From: Chitinophaga agri
Lineage (GTDB): Bacteria > Bacteroidota > Bacteroidia > Chitinophagales > Chitinophagaceae
Assembly (NCBI RefSeq): GCF_010093065.1
Contig: NZ_CP048113.1
Span: 7,458,001-7,522,000, forward strand
DNA: 64,000 nt
Reading direction: 5' to 3'
In this document: one piece after another, positions 1 to 8,269 of the stretch
How positions within the stretch are numbered: the first letter of the stretch is position 1
Layout: each line of letters begins with the position of its first letter
The notes under the pieces: generated by a model
The model's input: only the letters and a program-made list of their open reading frames with translations
Told to the model about the DNA's origin: nothing
The model's database searches: none
Made by a program: the position numbers and the translations under genes

Positions 1-130
1 CCCATGAAAATGGAAGCTTGTACTCTTTTCCTGCGGGTAGTACCAGCTGATTGACAGGAATGTCCTGCGCATGACAGCAGAGACAGGTATAGAAGAAGGT
101 GGTGAGTAACAGTACCGTCTTGCGTAGCAT
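1..130 (-). CDS. Secreted protein of unknown function, N-terminus only (cut by window edge)
   Basis: The reverse strand opens with an ATG at 130 (a second in-frame ATG lies at 145) and encodes a short signal peptide: Lys/Arg near the start, a Leu/Thr-rich core, then CHAQ before the mature part that begins around DIPVNQLVLPAG. The reading frame runs off the left edge, so only about 43 residues are visible. The signal peptide is seen directly. The mature domain cannot be assigned from so few residues. It is transcribed away from the XRE gene cluster to its right. Confidence 0.6.
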   Translation of the reverse strand, partial: MLRKTVLLLTTFFYTCLCCHAQDIPVNQLVLPAGKEYKLPFSW

Positions 131-242
131 AAATAATGGGTGCATCTGATGTGTTTTTGATACAGCGAAAGTAGGCGAGGGGATGCGCCGCAACAACGGC
201 ATTTCCACGTCATTTGCACGACATTTATTGTAAACCAATAAG

Positions 243-815
243 TTAAGTCCTTCTTTGAATGCGCATGCTGTTATACAAGATCAGTCCTGCATTCAGGAAA
301 TACATGAAGAAGAACGGGCACAAATAGTGTATGGTGTAATGCTTATTACCCGATATTTTTACTGAGAGAAGGTTATAGGCAAGTGTTAGCAGCATGAGCA
401 ATTGCAAAATGACCACCCAATATACCTGCTGTCGTACTATTTTCCGGCCAAGGGTCAGTGCCTCTCCGTCTATATTTGTTCGCTTTTTTAATAAGAAATT
501 GGGTATCAGAAAATGTGCCCAGGGAATAACGAGATAAGAAAAACAAGATAAGTTGACTAATTTCAAAAAATGGGTAATGTCTTCTGCTGGCAGTGGCGTG
601 CCGGTATCCTGTACCCCCGATCCCGCATTTGTCAATGTTTCATAAGGCACATCCAATGCTTTTGCAATGGCTTTTAGTGTATAACTCCTCGGAACGCTTT
701 CTCCATATTCAACACGCTGTATAGTGCGTACCGTCACCTGCGCGAGATCAGCCAGTTCTTCCTGGGTATATCCTTTATCTTTACGGGCCTTACTGATTCG
801 TTCATTCAGTTTCAT
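243..815 (-). CDS. XRE-family helix-turn-helix regulator with C-terminal membrane segments
   Basis: Residues 1-62 form a classic XRE (HTH_3) DNA-binding domain, with the motif TQEELADLAQVTVRTIQR as recognition region. After a linker of about 20 residues the remaining half is hydrophobic, with roughly three to four predicted membrane spans and short basic loops, ending in RIQRRT. This layout is a membrane-tethered regulator, a form common in Bacteroidota. The ATG at 815 is preferred over the GTG directly before it. The small membrane gene at 894-1076 lies 78 bp upstream on the same strand and may be co-transcribed. Targets and signal are unknown. Confidence 0.85.
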   Translation of the reverse strand: MKLNERISKARKDKGYTQEELADLAQVTVRTIQRVEYGESVPRSYTLKAIAKALDVPYETLTNAGSGVQDTGTPLPAEDITHFLKLVNLSCFSYLVIPWAHFLIPNFLLKKRTNIDGEALTLGRKIVRQQVYWVVILQLLMLLTLAYNLLSVKISGNKHYTIHYLCPFFFMYFLNAGLILYNSMRIQRRT

Positions 816-893
816 CACACAGGATTTACAGAAAAAAACGACGGAACACCAGTTCCGTCTATAAATTCAACGATCAACAGATACCGTTCCCAG

Positions 894-1076
894 TTATTTT
901 TGCCTGGAGGTCCTTACAAGAAAGTAAATAGTCATCAGGAACGTTAATACGTATACAATGCCTATTCCTGTTTCCTGGAATCTAAAAGTTTTAAAGTCGA
1001 ACTGCTTGTAAATGGTCCATCCTAAAACGATTGCTACAATTACCAGTGGAAAAGGTTGTCCTTTTTTGTTGCTCAT
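894..1076 (-). CDS. Small two-span membrane protein, 60 aa
   Basis: This short open frame encodes a basic N-terminus (MSNKKGQ), a hydrophobic segment around residues 9-20, a charged middle and a second hydrophobic segment around residues 37-55, then a basic C-terminal tail. Two membrane spans are likely. It lies just upstream of the membrane-tethered XRE regulator on the same strand, which suggests a shared transcript and perhaps a physical partnership. No family was recognised. The orderly hydrophobic/charged pattern argues that it is real, but size alone keeps this moderate. Confidence 0.6.
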   Translation of the reverse strand: MSNKKGQPFPLVIVAIVLGWTIYKQFDFKTFRFQETGIGIVYVLTFLMTIYFLVRTSRQK

Positions 1077-1341
1077 TAGGTCAAAGGTTTAGTTATCATA
1101 TATGCTATAGTCTTAACCAGCGTAGTAGGCCAGACAAATGTATAATTTTTACACTTAAAATTTTATCAAAATAATTTATTGTCAGCGTTTGGGTTGATAC
1201 TGGCTTTTACGCTGTAGTCTGCTGTTTCGAGTGTAACACCTTTGCATGTACGGTATTGAAAAACTGGGGTGTCGATCCCGGGAGGGTGCCGATAGACATT
1301 CAATCAAATTGTATTAAATTTAGCTGACCAATTAACCCGTT

Positions 1342-3042
1342 ATGAAAAACATTTTATTGACCGGCATTTGTATAGTCTTGAGTCAGGCTTTAACAGCACA
1401 GGTTTCTCCGTCGTCTTTCAAAAACAATCAGACTGCATATGTTGATATCAACCTGGAACAAACAGTAGGCCCTATGAAGCCTGTATGGGCCTGGTTCGGC
1501 TATGATGAACCGAATTATACCTACATGAAGGACGGAAAGAAGTTGCTTTCCGAAATAGCTAAACTCAGTCCTGTTCCCGTATATGTGAGAACACACAGTC
1601 TGTTGGTAACGGGAGATGGTATTGCCGCACTAAAATGGGGCTCGACAAATGTGTATACCGAAGATGGTGATGGTAAGCCGGTTTATAACTGGACTATCAT
1701 GGACAGTATTTTTGATAGCTATATCAGTCGTGGCATGAAACCATTGGCACAAATAGGTTTTATGCCGCAGGCATTATCTACGCATCCCGAACCTTACCGT
1801 CATTATTGGAAGCCAGGTGATCCCTATACGGATATCATTACCGGCTGGGCCTATCCTCCCAAAGATTACGATAAATGGCGGGAGCTGGTGTATCAGTGGG
1901 CAAAGCACGCTATTGAACGTTATGGAAAAGAGGAAGTGGCAAGCTGGTACTGGGAAGTTTGGAATGAGCCGAACGGACACTATTGGAAAGGGAGTCAGGA
2001 AGAATTTTTTAAGTTGTACGACTATGCTGCTGATGGCTTGAAAAAGGCGTTGCCGACAGCCAGAATAGGAGGGATCAATATTGCTGGAACAAGTGGCAGA
2101 ACGGCTACGGAGTGGACAACTAAATTTATTGAACATTGCATTTCCGGTACCAACTACGCTACCGGCGAAACAGGTTCACCCTTGGAAGCGGTGCTGTTTC
2201 ACGCGAAGGGAAGCCCACGACTGATAAAAGGTACAGTGAGAATGAACATGGCTCCGCAACTTCGGGATATTGCTGCCGGATTTCGTATAGCGGCTTCATA
2301 TCCGCAAACCCGTCATCTACCGCTGATCATCGGAGAGTCGGATCCGGAAGGTTGTGCTGCCTGCGGAATGGCCACTAATCCGGAGAATGCCTACCGTAAT
2401 GGCACCCTCTACTCCAGTTATACTGCTGCTTCCTTTGCGCGGAAATATCTCCTGGCAGATCAGTATGCTATTAATTTCCTTGGCGCAGTATCCTGGTCAT
2501 TTGAATTTGAAAACCAACCGTGGTTCTATGGTTTCAGAGACCTTGCTACGAATGGGGTAGATAAACCGGTGCTGAATGTATTCAGGATGTTTGGTATGAT
2601 GTCCGGCGAAAGAGTAGCGGTGTCCGCGAATCGGATGTACCCGCTGCAAACAGTGCTGGATTCCAGTATCAGAGGTGAGCAGACTGAAATCGGGGCACTT
2701 GCTGCCAAAGCCCCCGGGTCAGCAACTGCAATGGTCTGGAACTACCATGATGAAGATAAACAAGGCGCTGCGGAGCCAGTAAATGTAACATTCAGGGGCG
2801 TGCCGGCGAAGCTGGTCTCCACTAAAACTTATCTCATTGACAATGCGCATAGTAATTCCTATGAGGTATGGAAAAAGATGGGCTCACCACAGCATCCAAC
2901 TAAAAAGCAGATCACAATACTGGAGAAAGCCGGCATGTTGCAATGTGTGCAGCAGCAGCAGCAGGCCATTAACAATGGCGAACTAAAGCTCACCCTCCAT
3001 TTACAGCGACAGGCAGTAGCTTTGGTAATATTGAACTGGTAG
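1342..3042 (+). CDS. Secreted glycoside hydrolase, GH39-like (beta-xylosidase family)
   Basis: A signal peptide ends at about residue 20 (TAQ). The body is a clan GH-A type barrel. WYWEVWNEPNG contains the acid/base Glu209 in the classic NEP motif, and LIIGESDPEG around Glu332 is the likely nucleophile, 123 residues later. Similarity of layout points to GH39, whose members release xylose or related sugars from glycans in the periplasm or outside the cell. The C-terminal third looks beta-rich, as in the accessory sandwich of GH39 enzymes. A run of five Gln from CAG repeats lies near residue 538. No SusC/SusD pair is adjacent, so the substrate cannot be inferred from context. Confidence 0.8.
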   Translation: MKNILLTGICIVLSQALTAQVSPSSFKNNQTAYVDINLEQTVGPMKPVWAWFGYDEPNYTYMKDGKKLLSEIAKLSPVPVYVRTHSLLVTGDGIAALKWGSTNVYTEDGDGKPVYNWTIMDSIFDSYISRGMKPLAQIGFMPQALSTHPEPYRHYWKPGDPYTDIITGWAYPPKDYDKWRELVYQWAKHAIERYGKEEVASWYWEVWNEPNGHYWKGSQEEFFKLYDYAADGLKKALPTARIGGINIAGTSGRTATEWTTKFIEHCISGTNYATGETGSPLEAVLFHAKGSPRLIKGTVRMNMAPQLRDIAAGFRIAASYPQTRHLPLIIGESDPEGCAACGMATNPENAYRNGTLYSSYTAASFARKYLLADQYAINFLGAVSWSFEFENQPWFYGFRDLATNGVDKPVLNVFRMFGMMSGERVAVSANRMYPLQTVLDSSIRGEQTEIGALAAKAPGSATAMVWNYHDEDKQGAAEPVNVTFRGVPAKLVSTKTYLIDNAHSNSYEVWKKMGSPQHPTKKQITILEKAGMLQCVQQQQQAINNGELKLTLHLQRQAVALVILNW

Positions 3043-3081
3043 TAATGCGCTGTTTAAGCCGGTGTAATAATAGCGGTATAA

Positions 3082-3124
3082 CATGCGAACACCGGTACGA
3101 CATGAGATGTTCGCATGCTATTTT
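3082..3124. terminator. Hairpin between convergent GH39 and GH92 genes
   Basis: CATGCGAACA at 3082-3091 pairs exactly with TGTTCGCATG at 3108-3117 and is followed by CTATTTTA. It sits between the stop codons of two convergent genes and probably ends the GH39 transcript. The T-run is weak. Confidence 0.6.
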
Positions 3125-5420
3125 ACTGTATGGATGGGGGAGGTGTATGAATACCCCATTTTTCATTAGGCATATTCCCCATTCTCATCAGCAGTTTTCC
3201 TCCTTTCATCAGTTCGTCGCGGTATAGCCATGCGTTATCAAGCGGCTTACCATTAAAGCTGGCCGATTGTACGTAGATGTTTTGCTTACTATTATTTTCC
3301 GTAATGATGACGAGTGTATTGCCGTTACCCAGTTTGATGTCTGCCCGGTCAAACAGTGGGCTTCCCAGTTGGATAACAGGCCGCAGGTCGGTCAGCCCTT
3401 TCACATCGAACAGTCCCAGGGATGCCATCACATACCAGGAACCCAGTTGTCCCTGATCTTCATCCTGTCCGTAGCCATACCCATGGATGCTTTCTGTTCC
3501 ATAAAATTCATCACAGATAGCCCGTGTCCATTTCTGCGTAAGCCAGGGTTTACCAGAATAGTTAAACAGCCAGCTCACATGCAGATTGGGCTGGTTGCCA
3601 TGATTGTAACTGGCCTTTATACCTGCAAATGCATCGATCGTTTTTCCTCCTCCGAAACTGTTTTGCTGAGCTGTGCGGAAGATATCGTCCAGTCTAGCGT
3701 TAAATTCATCTTTGCCAATAGCTGCGATAAGACCCGCAGGATGTTGCGGTACATAAAAGGTGTACTGAATGGCATTACCCTCCTGAAATCCACGCCAGGG
3801 CTCCAGTGGATCAAAATTGCTGATAAATTCACCAGTGGCCGTTTTGGGCTGTATCAGTTTTGAAGCAGGATTGAAAAGCAGTTTCCATCCATTAGACCTG
3901 CTGATGAAATAATCATAGTCAGCCTGCTTGCCCATGGCTTTTGCCATTTGCGCTGCTGCGAATGCACTATAGCTATATTCCAGGGTGTGTGATGCTGAAA
4001 ACCTGGAACCTGTGGAATCAGTTCTATCCTCTTCAAGAAAAGGAGCGTAACCATATTTATTAAAAGCGGATACGTCCAGTTTACCGGAGCCTACGGGTCT
4101 GTTTGTTCCATCTGTTTCGTTTGCCCTGATGGCCTTGTATGCCAGGAGTGTATCGTAATCACGGATGCCACACTGGTAGGCTGCGGCAATTGCCAGTCCT
4201 ACAAAGTTGGTCCCCACGCCGGAGGTGAAATGTCCATTGGAGACACCGTCGGCAAACCAGCCCTTTTTCTGATAGACATCCATTTGTGAACGGACATAGT
4301 CGTTGTAGTGCTCAGGATATGCCAGTGCCCAAAGCTGCGTCAGGTTCCAGAACGCTCCCCAGATTGCGTCAGTATTATAAAGGTTTGTCTGCCCCACATC
4401 GTTGATAATGCCACGGCCCAGGAGTGCATGATATAGTCCGGTGTAAAATTTGGTCTTATCCTGTATATTAGTGCCGGTTACCGCGAGTTTCCCCAGCTCC
4501 CGTTGCCAGATCTGCTGCGCACGTTTTTTCGCCTGGCTGAAATCGAGTTTGGTTGCTTCTGCTTCAAAGTTCATTTTAGCATTTAGTGTTGACGTATAGG
4601 ATAGTCCGATCTTTAATTCTACAGTCTCCTGACTTGTTGTAGCAAATTCAAGGAACAGACCAGCTCCTTTGCCCTTTATCTCCCGGGTGTCCTCTTTTAC
4701 TTCATGATTATTGAACGCGCCTACCGTCTGAGGTTTCTTACTGATCTCGCCATAGAAATACATATTGATCCTGCCCTGTGGGTCATACTTTTGAATATAG
4801 GCTGGGTAGGTGGTGACAAATCCCTCAAAGTGTGTGGCATCAGTCATACGGACGCCTGCATCGATCACTTCACCACTTTCTCCCTGTTTATTGCCAATAT
4901 CGAGTATGATCCTGGCATCCTGACTGGCAGGAAAGGTGTACCGGTGAAATCCTACACGCTCAGTAGCGGTAAGTTCAGCAGTGATATTATAGTCATCAAG
5001 TTTTACCTTGTAATAGCCTGGCTGAGCCACTTCATTCCCGTGGTCAAACAGCGAACGATACCCGTTTTTTACTCCTTTTTCAGCATCTTCCAGCTGTCCG
5101 GGAATCAGTATTCTTTTACCAGTTGCCGGCATGACGACGATACCACCAACCTGCCATTCATGGAAATGAGCGAATCCTTCGATTGACCGGTGTCTTGTGT
5201 CATAACCGACTGCTTCCCACCCACTGGGATTGCCATAATGCCCGTTCGTGGAAGGGGCCAGTTTGGCCATGCCGTGTGGCAATGCGGCTGGAGTGTAGAA
5301 GAACCACCGGCTATGCGCGGTGCCTATACCCGGATCTGCATATCGTAGCAGGTTTTCCTTCTGGGCCGCACAGGAAAAAAGAAATGCTGTTATGACTAGG
5401 AGGTATATATGTCTGTACAT
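3123..5420 (-). CDS. GH92 alpha-mannosidase, lipoprotein
   Basis: The N-terminus MYRHIYLLVITAFLFSC is a lipoprotein signal with a lipobox at Cys17, so the enzyme is probably anchored in a membrane facing outward. GH92 features follow: the N-terminal beta-sandwich region with GFAHFHEWQVGG, the (alpha/alpha)6 region, and the C-terminal motif GQDEDQGQLGSWY holding Asp653, Glu654 and Asp655, which corresponds to the acidic residues that act with calcium in this family. The length of 765 residues is normal. GH92 enzymes remove alpha-mannose from N-glycans or yeast mannan. The gene has its own promoter at 5441-5471 and is convergent with GH39. Confidence 0.92.
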   Translation of the reverse strand: MYRHIYLLVITAFLFSCAAQKENLLRYADPGIGTAHSRWFFYTPAALPHGMAKLAPSTNGHYGNPSGWEAVGYDTRHRSIEGFAHFHEWQVGGIVVMPATGKRILIPGQLEDAEKGVKNGYRSLFDHGNEVAQPGYYKVKLDDYNITAELTATERVGFHRYTFPASQDARIILDIGNKQGESGEVIDAGVRMTDATHFEGFVTTYPAYIQKYDPQGRINMYFYGEISKKPQTVGAFNNHEVKEDTREIKGKGAGLFLEFATTSQETVELKIGLSYTSTLNAKMNFEAEATKLDFSQAKKRAQQIWQRELGKLAVTGTNIQDKTKFYTGLYHALLGRGIINDVGQTNLYNTDAIWGAFWNLTQLWALAYPEHYNDYVRSQMDVYQKKGWFADGVSNGHFTSGVGTNFVGLAIAAAYQCGIRDYDTLLAYKAIRANETDGTNRPVGSGKLDVSAFNKYGYAPFLEEDRTDSTGSRFSASHTLEYSYSAFAAAQMAKAMGKQADYDYFISRSNGWKLLFNPASKLIQPKTATGEFISNFDPLEPWRGFQEGNAIQYTFYVPQHPAGLIAAIGKDEFNARLDDIFRTAQQNSFGGGKTIDAFAGIKASYNHGNQPNLHVSWLFNYSGKPWLTQKWTRAICDEFYGTESIHGYGYGQDEDQGQLGSWYVMASLGLFDVKGLTDLRPVIQLGSPLFDRADIKLGNGNTLVIITENNSKQNIYVQSASFNGKPLDNAWLYRDELMKGGKLLMRMGNMPNEKWGIHTPPPSIQ

Positions 5421-5440
5421 TGGCTGTTGTTATGTATGTA

Positions 5441-5471
5441 CAAACATAAGATTTTAAGTATAGAATGTCAA
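5441..5471 (-). promoter_or_regulatory. Bacteroidota-type promoter of the GH92 gene
   Basis: On the reverse strand a TTG (plus 5469-5471) is followed after 20 nt by TATGTTTG (plus 5441-5448), an exact TAnnTTTG box, about 20 nt before the GH92 start codon. Spacing matches the known -33/-7 arrangement of this phylum. Confidence 0.7.
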
Positions 5472-5481
5472 GGTGAAATAA

Positions 5482-5778
5482 TTTTTCCCAATAAGTGCTG
5501 GTAACCTGACCACCATTGCAGCAATGTCTCCGGATGGCACTAATACCACTAATTATATCTCTTACGACAATAAGATCAACATGCATCAGACCAATGCTAT
5601 CTGGCAGTTAATAGACAGGGATTATAGCGTTAATAATCCATTTACCGCAGTTTCTTATAACTCCTCAGGGCTGCCGACAATTATAGGTGGCGAGTCAAGT
5701 TCGGGGAGATTCCTGGATTATAATTTCACAGGCCAGCTCGAAATATTCTATGACTGTCGTGGCGTTGGCCATTGGTAG
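5482..5778 (+). pseudogene. C-terminal remnant of a secreted beta-rich lipoprotein-like gene
   Basis: The frame is open from just after a TAA at 5479 to 5778. It reads like the tail of a longer protein: GNLTTIAAMSPDG, ISYDNKIN, IWQLIDRDYSVNNPF, then SGRFLDYNFTGQLEI. Repeated Tyr-Asp and Gly-containing strands of this kind end many Chitinophagaceae lipoproteins (DUF4595-like). There is no start codon with a signal peptide: the sequence upstream is the GH92 promoter. I infer that an insertion or deletion removed the 5' part. The family assignment is a guess from pattern only. Confidence 0.5.
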
Positions 5779-6078
5779 CATTTAATGTTTAAATGATGAT
5801 CTGAAGAATGCGTTGAAAGACTTCCAGTGTTCTGTTACCCTAAGATCCTAACAATTCTTACGCATACAGGAACGGGGCATCAGGTACCTGGCGATGAACA
5901 GATCGATCTGGCATGTGAGGCGCTGCATCATGCAGCCGATAGGGTATACAGGCCGATGCACGGAGATGATGTGCAGCTACTACTGGAGAAACATTGTCTG
6001 TGCAAAGGACTGTAAGTTTATCCTTAACTATCAATAAAAGCGGAATGCCTGGTTAATACGCTGCACCTGCTAACAATT
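5779..6078. other. 300 bp without a convincing gene
   Basis: Only a short frame starting with GTG at 5827 and ending at 6015 is open, rich in His and Cys without recognisable pattern. It lies directly after a decayed gene and is best read as further degraded sequence. Confidence 0.4.
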
Positions 6079-6119
6079 AAAGCACATCTTCTCATGGAAA
6101 TCAGGAAGATGTGCTTTTT
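6079..6119. terminator. Strong bidirectional terminator hairpin
   Basis: AAAGCACATCTTC (6079-6091) pairs with GAAGATGTGCTTT (6105-6117), a perfect 13-bp stem with flanking A and T runs on both sides. It lies 31 bp after the stop of the reverse-strand flavoprotein gene, so it can end transcripts from both directions. Confidence 0.85.
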
Positions 6120-6149
6120 CATTATGCGATATTGTAACTGGCGATGTCA

Positions 6150-6692
6150 TCACTGCGCTGCCAATTTCCGGAGAAAGATCAGGTAGTCTTTCGCACTTTG
6201 TTCGATCCGTTCTTCTGTTGCATGGTGTTCTGCTCCATAGAACGCAAAGAGCGGCCGGTAATCGGCCTTCACATAGTCAAAAGTGAGCTCAAATGGTGTT
6301 GTTAGTTGTTGAAGGGTATATTTATACCTGGCTCCCTGATTGTAATCCTCCTCATCAACGCCAGCTGAAATAGCCAGCGCAATTTTTTTGTGTTGCAGCT
6401 TATAGCCGCTCTTGCTACCATAAGCCCATCCGTAGGTGAGTACCTCATCCAGCCATGTTTTAAATAAGGGCGGGCAATTAAACCAATAGAATGGAAACTG
6501 GAAGATGATGTTGTCATGTGCTGATAATAATGCCTGTTCCCGCTCAATATCTATTCTTCCGTCCGGATAACTGGCATGCAGATCGTGTACAGTGTATAAT
6601 TCTTTTTGATCACGTAAAACTTCTATCCATCTTTTGTTCACCTTTGAGCCCGCCAGATCCGGGTGTATCACTATTACCAATGTTTTATTCAT
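6150..6692 (-). CDS. NAD(P)H quinone oxidoreductase-like flavoprotein (Flavodoxin_2 family)
   Basis: The 180-residue protein starts with a beta strand and phosphate loop typical of the flavodoxin fold (TLVIVIHPDLAGSKVNK), followed by the FQFPFYWFNCPPLFKTWLDEV segment split across the FMN site and AYGSKSGYKLQHKK. This is the PF02525 family (YwrO, KefG, MdaB), two-electron NAD(P)H:quinone reductases that avoid semiquinone radicals. It is cytoplasmic. It is divergent from an HxlR regulator with overlapping promoter boxes between them, so it is very likely controlled by it. Which member of the family it is cannot be settled by eye. Confidence 0.88.
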   Translation of the reverse strand: MNKTLVIVIHPDLAGSKVNKRWIEVLRDQKELYTVHDLHASYPDGRIDIEREQALLSAHDNIIFQFPFYWFNCPPLFKTWLDEVLTYGWAYGSKSGYKLQHKKIALAISAGVDEEDYNQGARYKYTLQQLTTPFELTFDYVKADYRPLFAFYGAEHHATEERIEQSAKDYLIFLRKLAAQ

Positions 6693-6715
6693 GTCGCTGC
6701 TTTTTTATCACTTCA

Positions 6716-6733
6716 CAAAAGTATCTAACTTTG
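6716..6733. promoter_or_regulatory. Divergent promoter boxes for flavoprotein gene and HxlR gene
   Basis: Plus 6716-6723 reads TACTTTTG on the reverse strand and plus 6726-6733 reads TAACTTTG on the forward strand; both match TAnnTTTG exactly and lie 2 bp apart. One bound repressor could block both promoters. The -33 elements are not clear. Confidence 0.55.
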
Positions 6734-6786
6734 TAAATTGTGTGTACATCAGATGCTGAATGTAAGGAACTAACAAAAGTGTAACT

Positions 6787-7161
6787 ATGAGTAAGATCAA
6801 ATCATCATCCACCCATCAGGAGAATAAGCAGTTGCTGGAGGCGGAGTGCCCTGAGATCTATGCTGCCAATCAGATCAGCGGGCAATGGACCGTTGCTATC
6901 TGTTGCTGCCTGGCGATCGGCACACGGCGATTTGGAGAACTGAAAAAGGAACTGCCTACTATTACAGAACGTATACTCACACTCGAGTTGAAAAAGCTGG
7001 AGCAAAGGCAGCTGATCGTACGTACGGTATATGCAGAGGTACCCGTACGTGTTGAATACGAATTGACAGAGATCGGTAGAGAGCTGGTGCCCATAATGGA
7101 GCAGTTACAGCACTGGGGAATACGGCATAAGGCATGGGTTTCCCGCGAACAGACCGTATAG
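6787..7161 (+). CDS. HxlR-family regulator with Cys-rich sensor region
   Basis: The protein is 124 residues, normal for HxlR, with a winged helix spanning about residues 17-110: ISGQWTVAI, FGELKKELPTITERILTLEL, and EYELTEIGRELVPI. Cys21 lies in the ECPE position, equivalent to the redox-sensing cysteine near the N-terminus of YodB/HypR-type regulators. Helix 2 carries three consecutive cysteines (39-41), where the family usually has branched hydrophobic residues. The divergent gene is a quinone-reductase-like protein, so a role as thiol-based sensor of quinones or aldehydes is a reasonable inference, by analogy with known YodB-azoreductase control. Confidence 0.88.
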   Translation: MSKIKSSSTHQENKQLLEAECPEIYAANQISGQWTVAICCCLAIGTRRFGELKKELPTITERILTLELKKLEQRQLIVRTVYAEVPVRVEYELTEIGRELVPIMEQLQHWGIRHKAWVSREQTV

Positions 7162-7308
7162 GTTTTAGCGAATGATGTCATTTGTACTGGATATTTTTCT
7201 GCGGCGGCGTTTTTTCTGATGTTTTTTTAAAATAGCTGTAATGTACGTCTGTCGGGTATTTGTGGTGATGATGGTTGTTTTTTATTGAAAATATTTTAAA
7301 TAAAGTGC

Positions 7309-7337
7309 TTGATATTTAAAATTATTGCCTATCATTG
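7309..7337 (+). promoter_or_regulatory. Promoter of first tRNA-Lys
   Basis: TTG at 7309-7311, an 18-nt spacer and TATCATTG at 7330-7337 (one mismatch to TAnnTTTG) lie 25 nt before the tRNA. The arrangement mirrors the exact promoter of the second tRNA-Lys copy at 44894. Confidence 0.55.
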
Positions 7338-7362
7338 CACCCCGATCGAAAAGAAAGGGAAT

Positions 7363-7435
7363 GATTCCGTAGCTCAGTTGGTAGAGCAATACACTTTTAA
7401 TGTATGGGTCCTGGGTTCGAGTCCCAGCGGGATCA
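7363..7435 (+). tRNA. tRNA-Lys (anticodon UUU)
   Basis: The 73-nt gene folds as a full cloverleaf: acceptor GATTCCG pairs with CGGGATC, the D-arm is GCTC...GAGC, the anticodon loop is CTTTTAA giving UUU, and the T-arm is CTGGG-TTCGAGT-CCCAG. The discriminator is A and CCA is not encoded. An identical copy lies at 44951-45023. Confidence 0.97.
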
Positions 7436-7444
7436 CAGAAAATT

Positions 7445-7482
7445 AAACGCTTCAAGTTCTTGAACTTGGAGCGTTTTCACTT
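7445..7482 (+). terminator. Terminator after first tRNA-Lys
   Basis: AAACGCTTCAAGTTC and GAACTTGGAGCGTTTT form a long stem with a 2-nt loop, followed by TCACTTTT, 9 nt after the tRNA. Confidence 0.8.
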
Positions 7483-7492
7483 TTAGGGAGTT

Positions 7493-7809
7493 TCACATAC
7501 TGCTTATATCAACGATTGGTAGGTTAGAGTCTCTTGTCTGCTTTGGCGGCACGATGTTCATTCCCTTTAAAAATGGCCTTGTCTGTGCTATTTGTTTACT
7601 CTTCACTCTTTCATCAAACCAATGCCCAAAGAAATCTGCATAGGTGTCATATGTTTCTTCACTTACAAGACCTCTGATGAAATTTTCAAAGTCCTTCGCC
7701 AGAAAAGTTTTTTATAATTCGATTCCTGGTCGGCATGCAACGCTTCGGGCTCCCGTCTTTTCCTCATTTCGAGTAGCCCAGCATTATAATGGATCTTTAT
7801 TAAAAGCAT
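7493..7809 (-). pseudogene. Frameshifted small accessory gene (about 105 aa when repaired)
   Basis: From an ATG at 7809 the frame reads MLLIKIHYNAGLLEMRKR...DQESNYKK, then meets a run of six A (plus-strand T at 7708-7713). In the annotated frame it stops soon after. A shift of -1 in this run continues into a convincing sequence, TFLAKDFENFIRGLVSEE ... FFGHWFDERVKSKQ ... PKQTR, ending at a TGA at 7493. Loss of one A from an ancestral run of seven explains it, as would a sequencing error or programmed slippage. The gene follows the 129-aa gene at 7820 by 10 bp and so forms a two-gene unit with it. I do not recognise the family. Confidence 0.55.
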
Positions 7810-7819
7810 ATTCCAACAG

Positions 7820-8209
7820 CTAGCTTTTATAGTTATCAATACCAATCTGCATCGACTTCTTTCTGCATTCCTCTGAGGCTGTTTCATCATACCAGGTGAC
7901 TTGAAAATGATCGCATGTAACTGCTGCAGGTAAATCTTCTATCTGATACGTGATTGAATTGCGACCGACACAAATGACGTTGCCAAAAAATGGGAATGCC
8001 TCCAGCACCCCTACACGGAATGCCGGAAGACCTGCATTGGTAAAGGCAAGAGGATCAAACAGCATAGTGAGTCGTTTATTCGGATGTATCATGTCAACTG
8101 TATCGGTGTGCAGGAGCTCTTTTACCTGCTGGTATCGAATGGCTGTTTCTGCTGGCAATATGATTTCTTTCATTGTCTGCTCATAACCGTCGAATAATAT
8201 AGCGCGCAT
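7820..8209 (-). CDS. Hypothetical protein, 129 aa, weakly DUF3846-like
   Basis: The start at 8209 (MRAILFDGYEQ) is preferred to an upstream ATG-like codon at 8248 because the protein begins with a clean beta strand. The layout, an N-terminal strand, a Leu-rich helix, LTMLFDPLAFTNAGLP, then FFGNVICVGRN and a C-terminal acidic part, recalls DUF3846 proteins from mobile elements, but only loosely. It sits between tRNA-Lys and a divergent gene, directly upstream of a frameshifted gene on the same strand. Its place beside a tRNA and its odd composition suggest an accessory origin. Confidence 0.55.
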   Translation of the reverse strand: MRAILFDGYEQTMKEIILPAETAIRYQQVKELLHTDTVDMIHPNKRLTMLFDPLAFTNAGLPAFRVGVLEAFPFFGNVICVGRNSITYQIEDLPAAVTCDHFQVTWYDETASEECRKKSMQIGIDNYKS

Positions 8210-8269
8210 GGGGTATTTATGGTTTGACAACAAAAATAATAAGTTCATTTATTATTTTCGTGATATAAA

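Noticed and set aside
2945..2965. CAG repeat in the GH39 gene
   Set aside because: Short five-Gln run inside a normal coding region; no sign of a functional repeat.
4704..5186. 160-residue forward frame inside GH92
   Set aside because: Shadow of the strongly supported GH92 reading frame.
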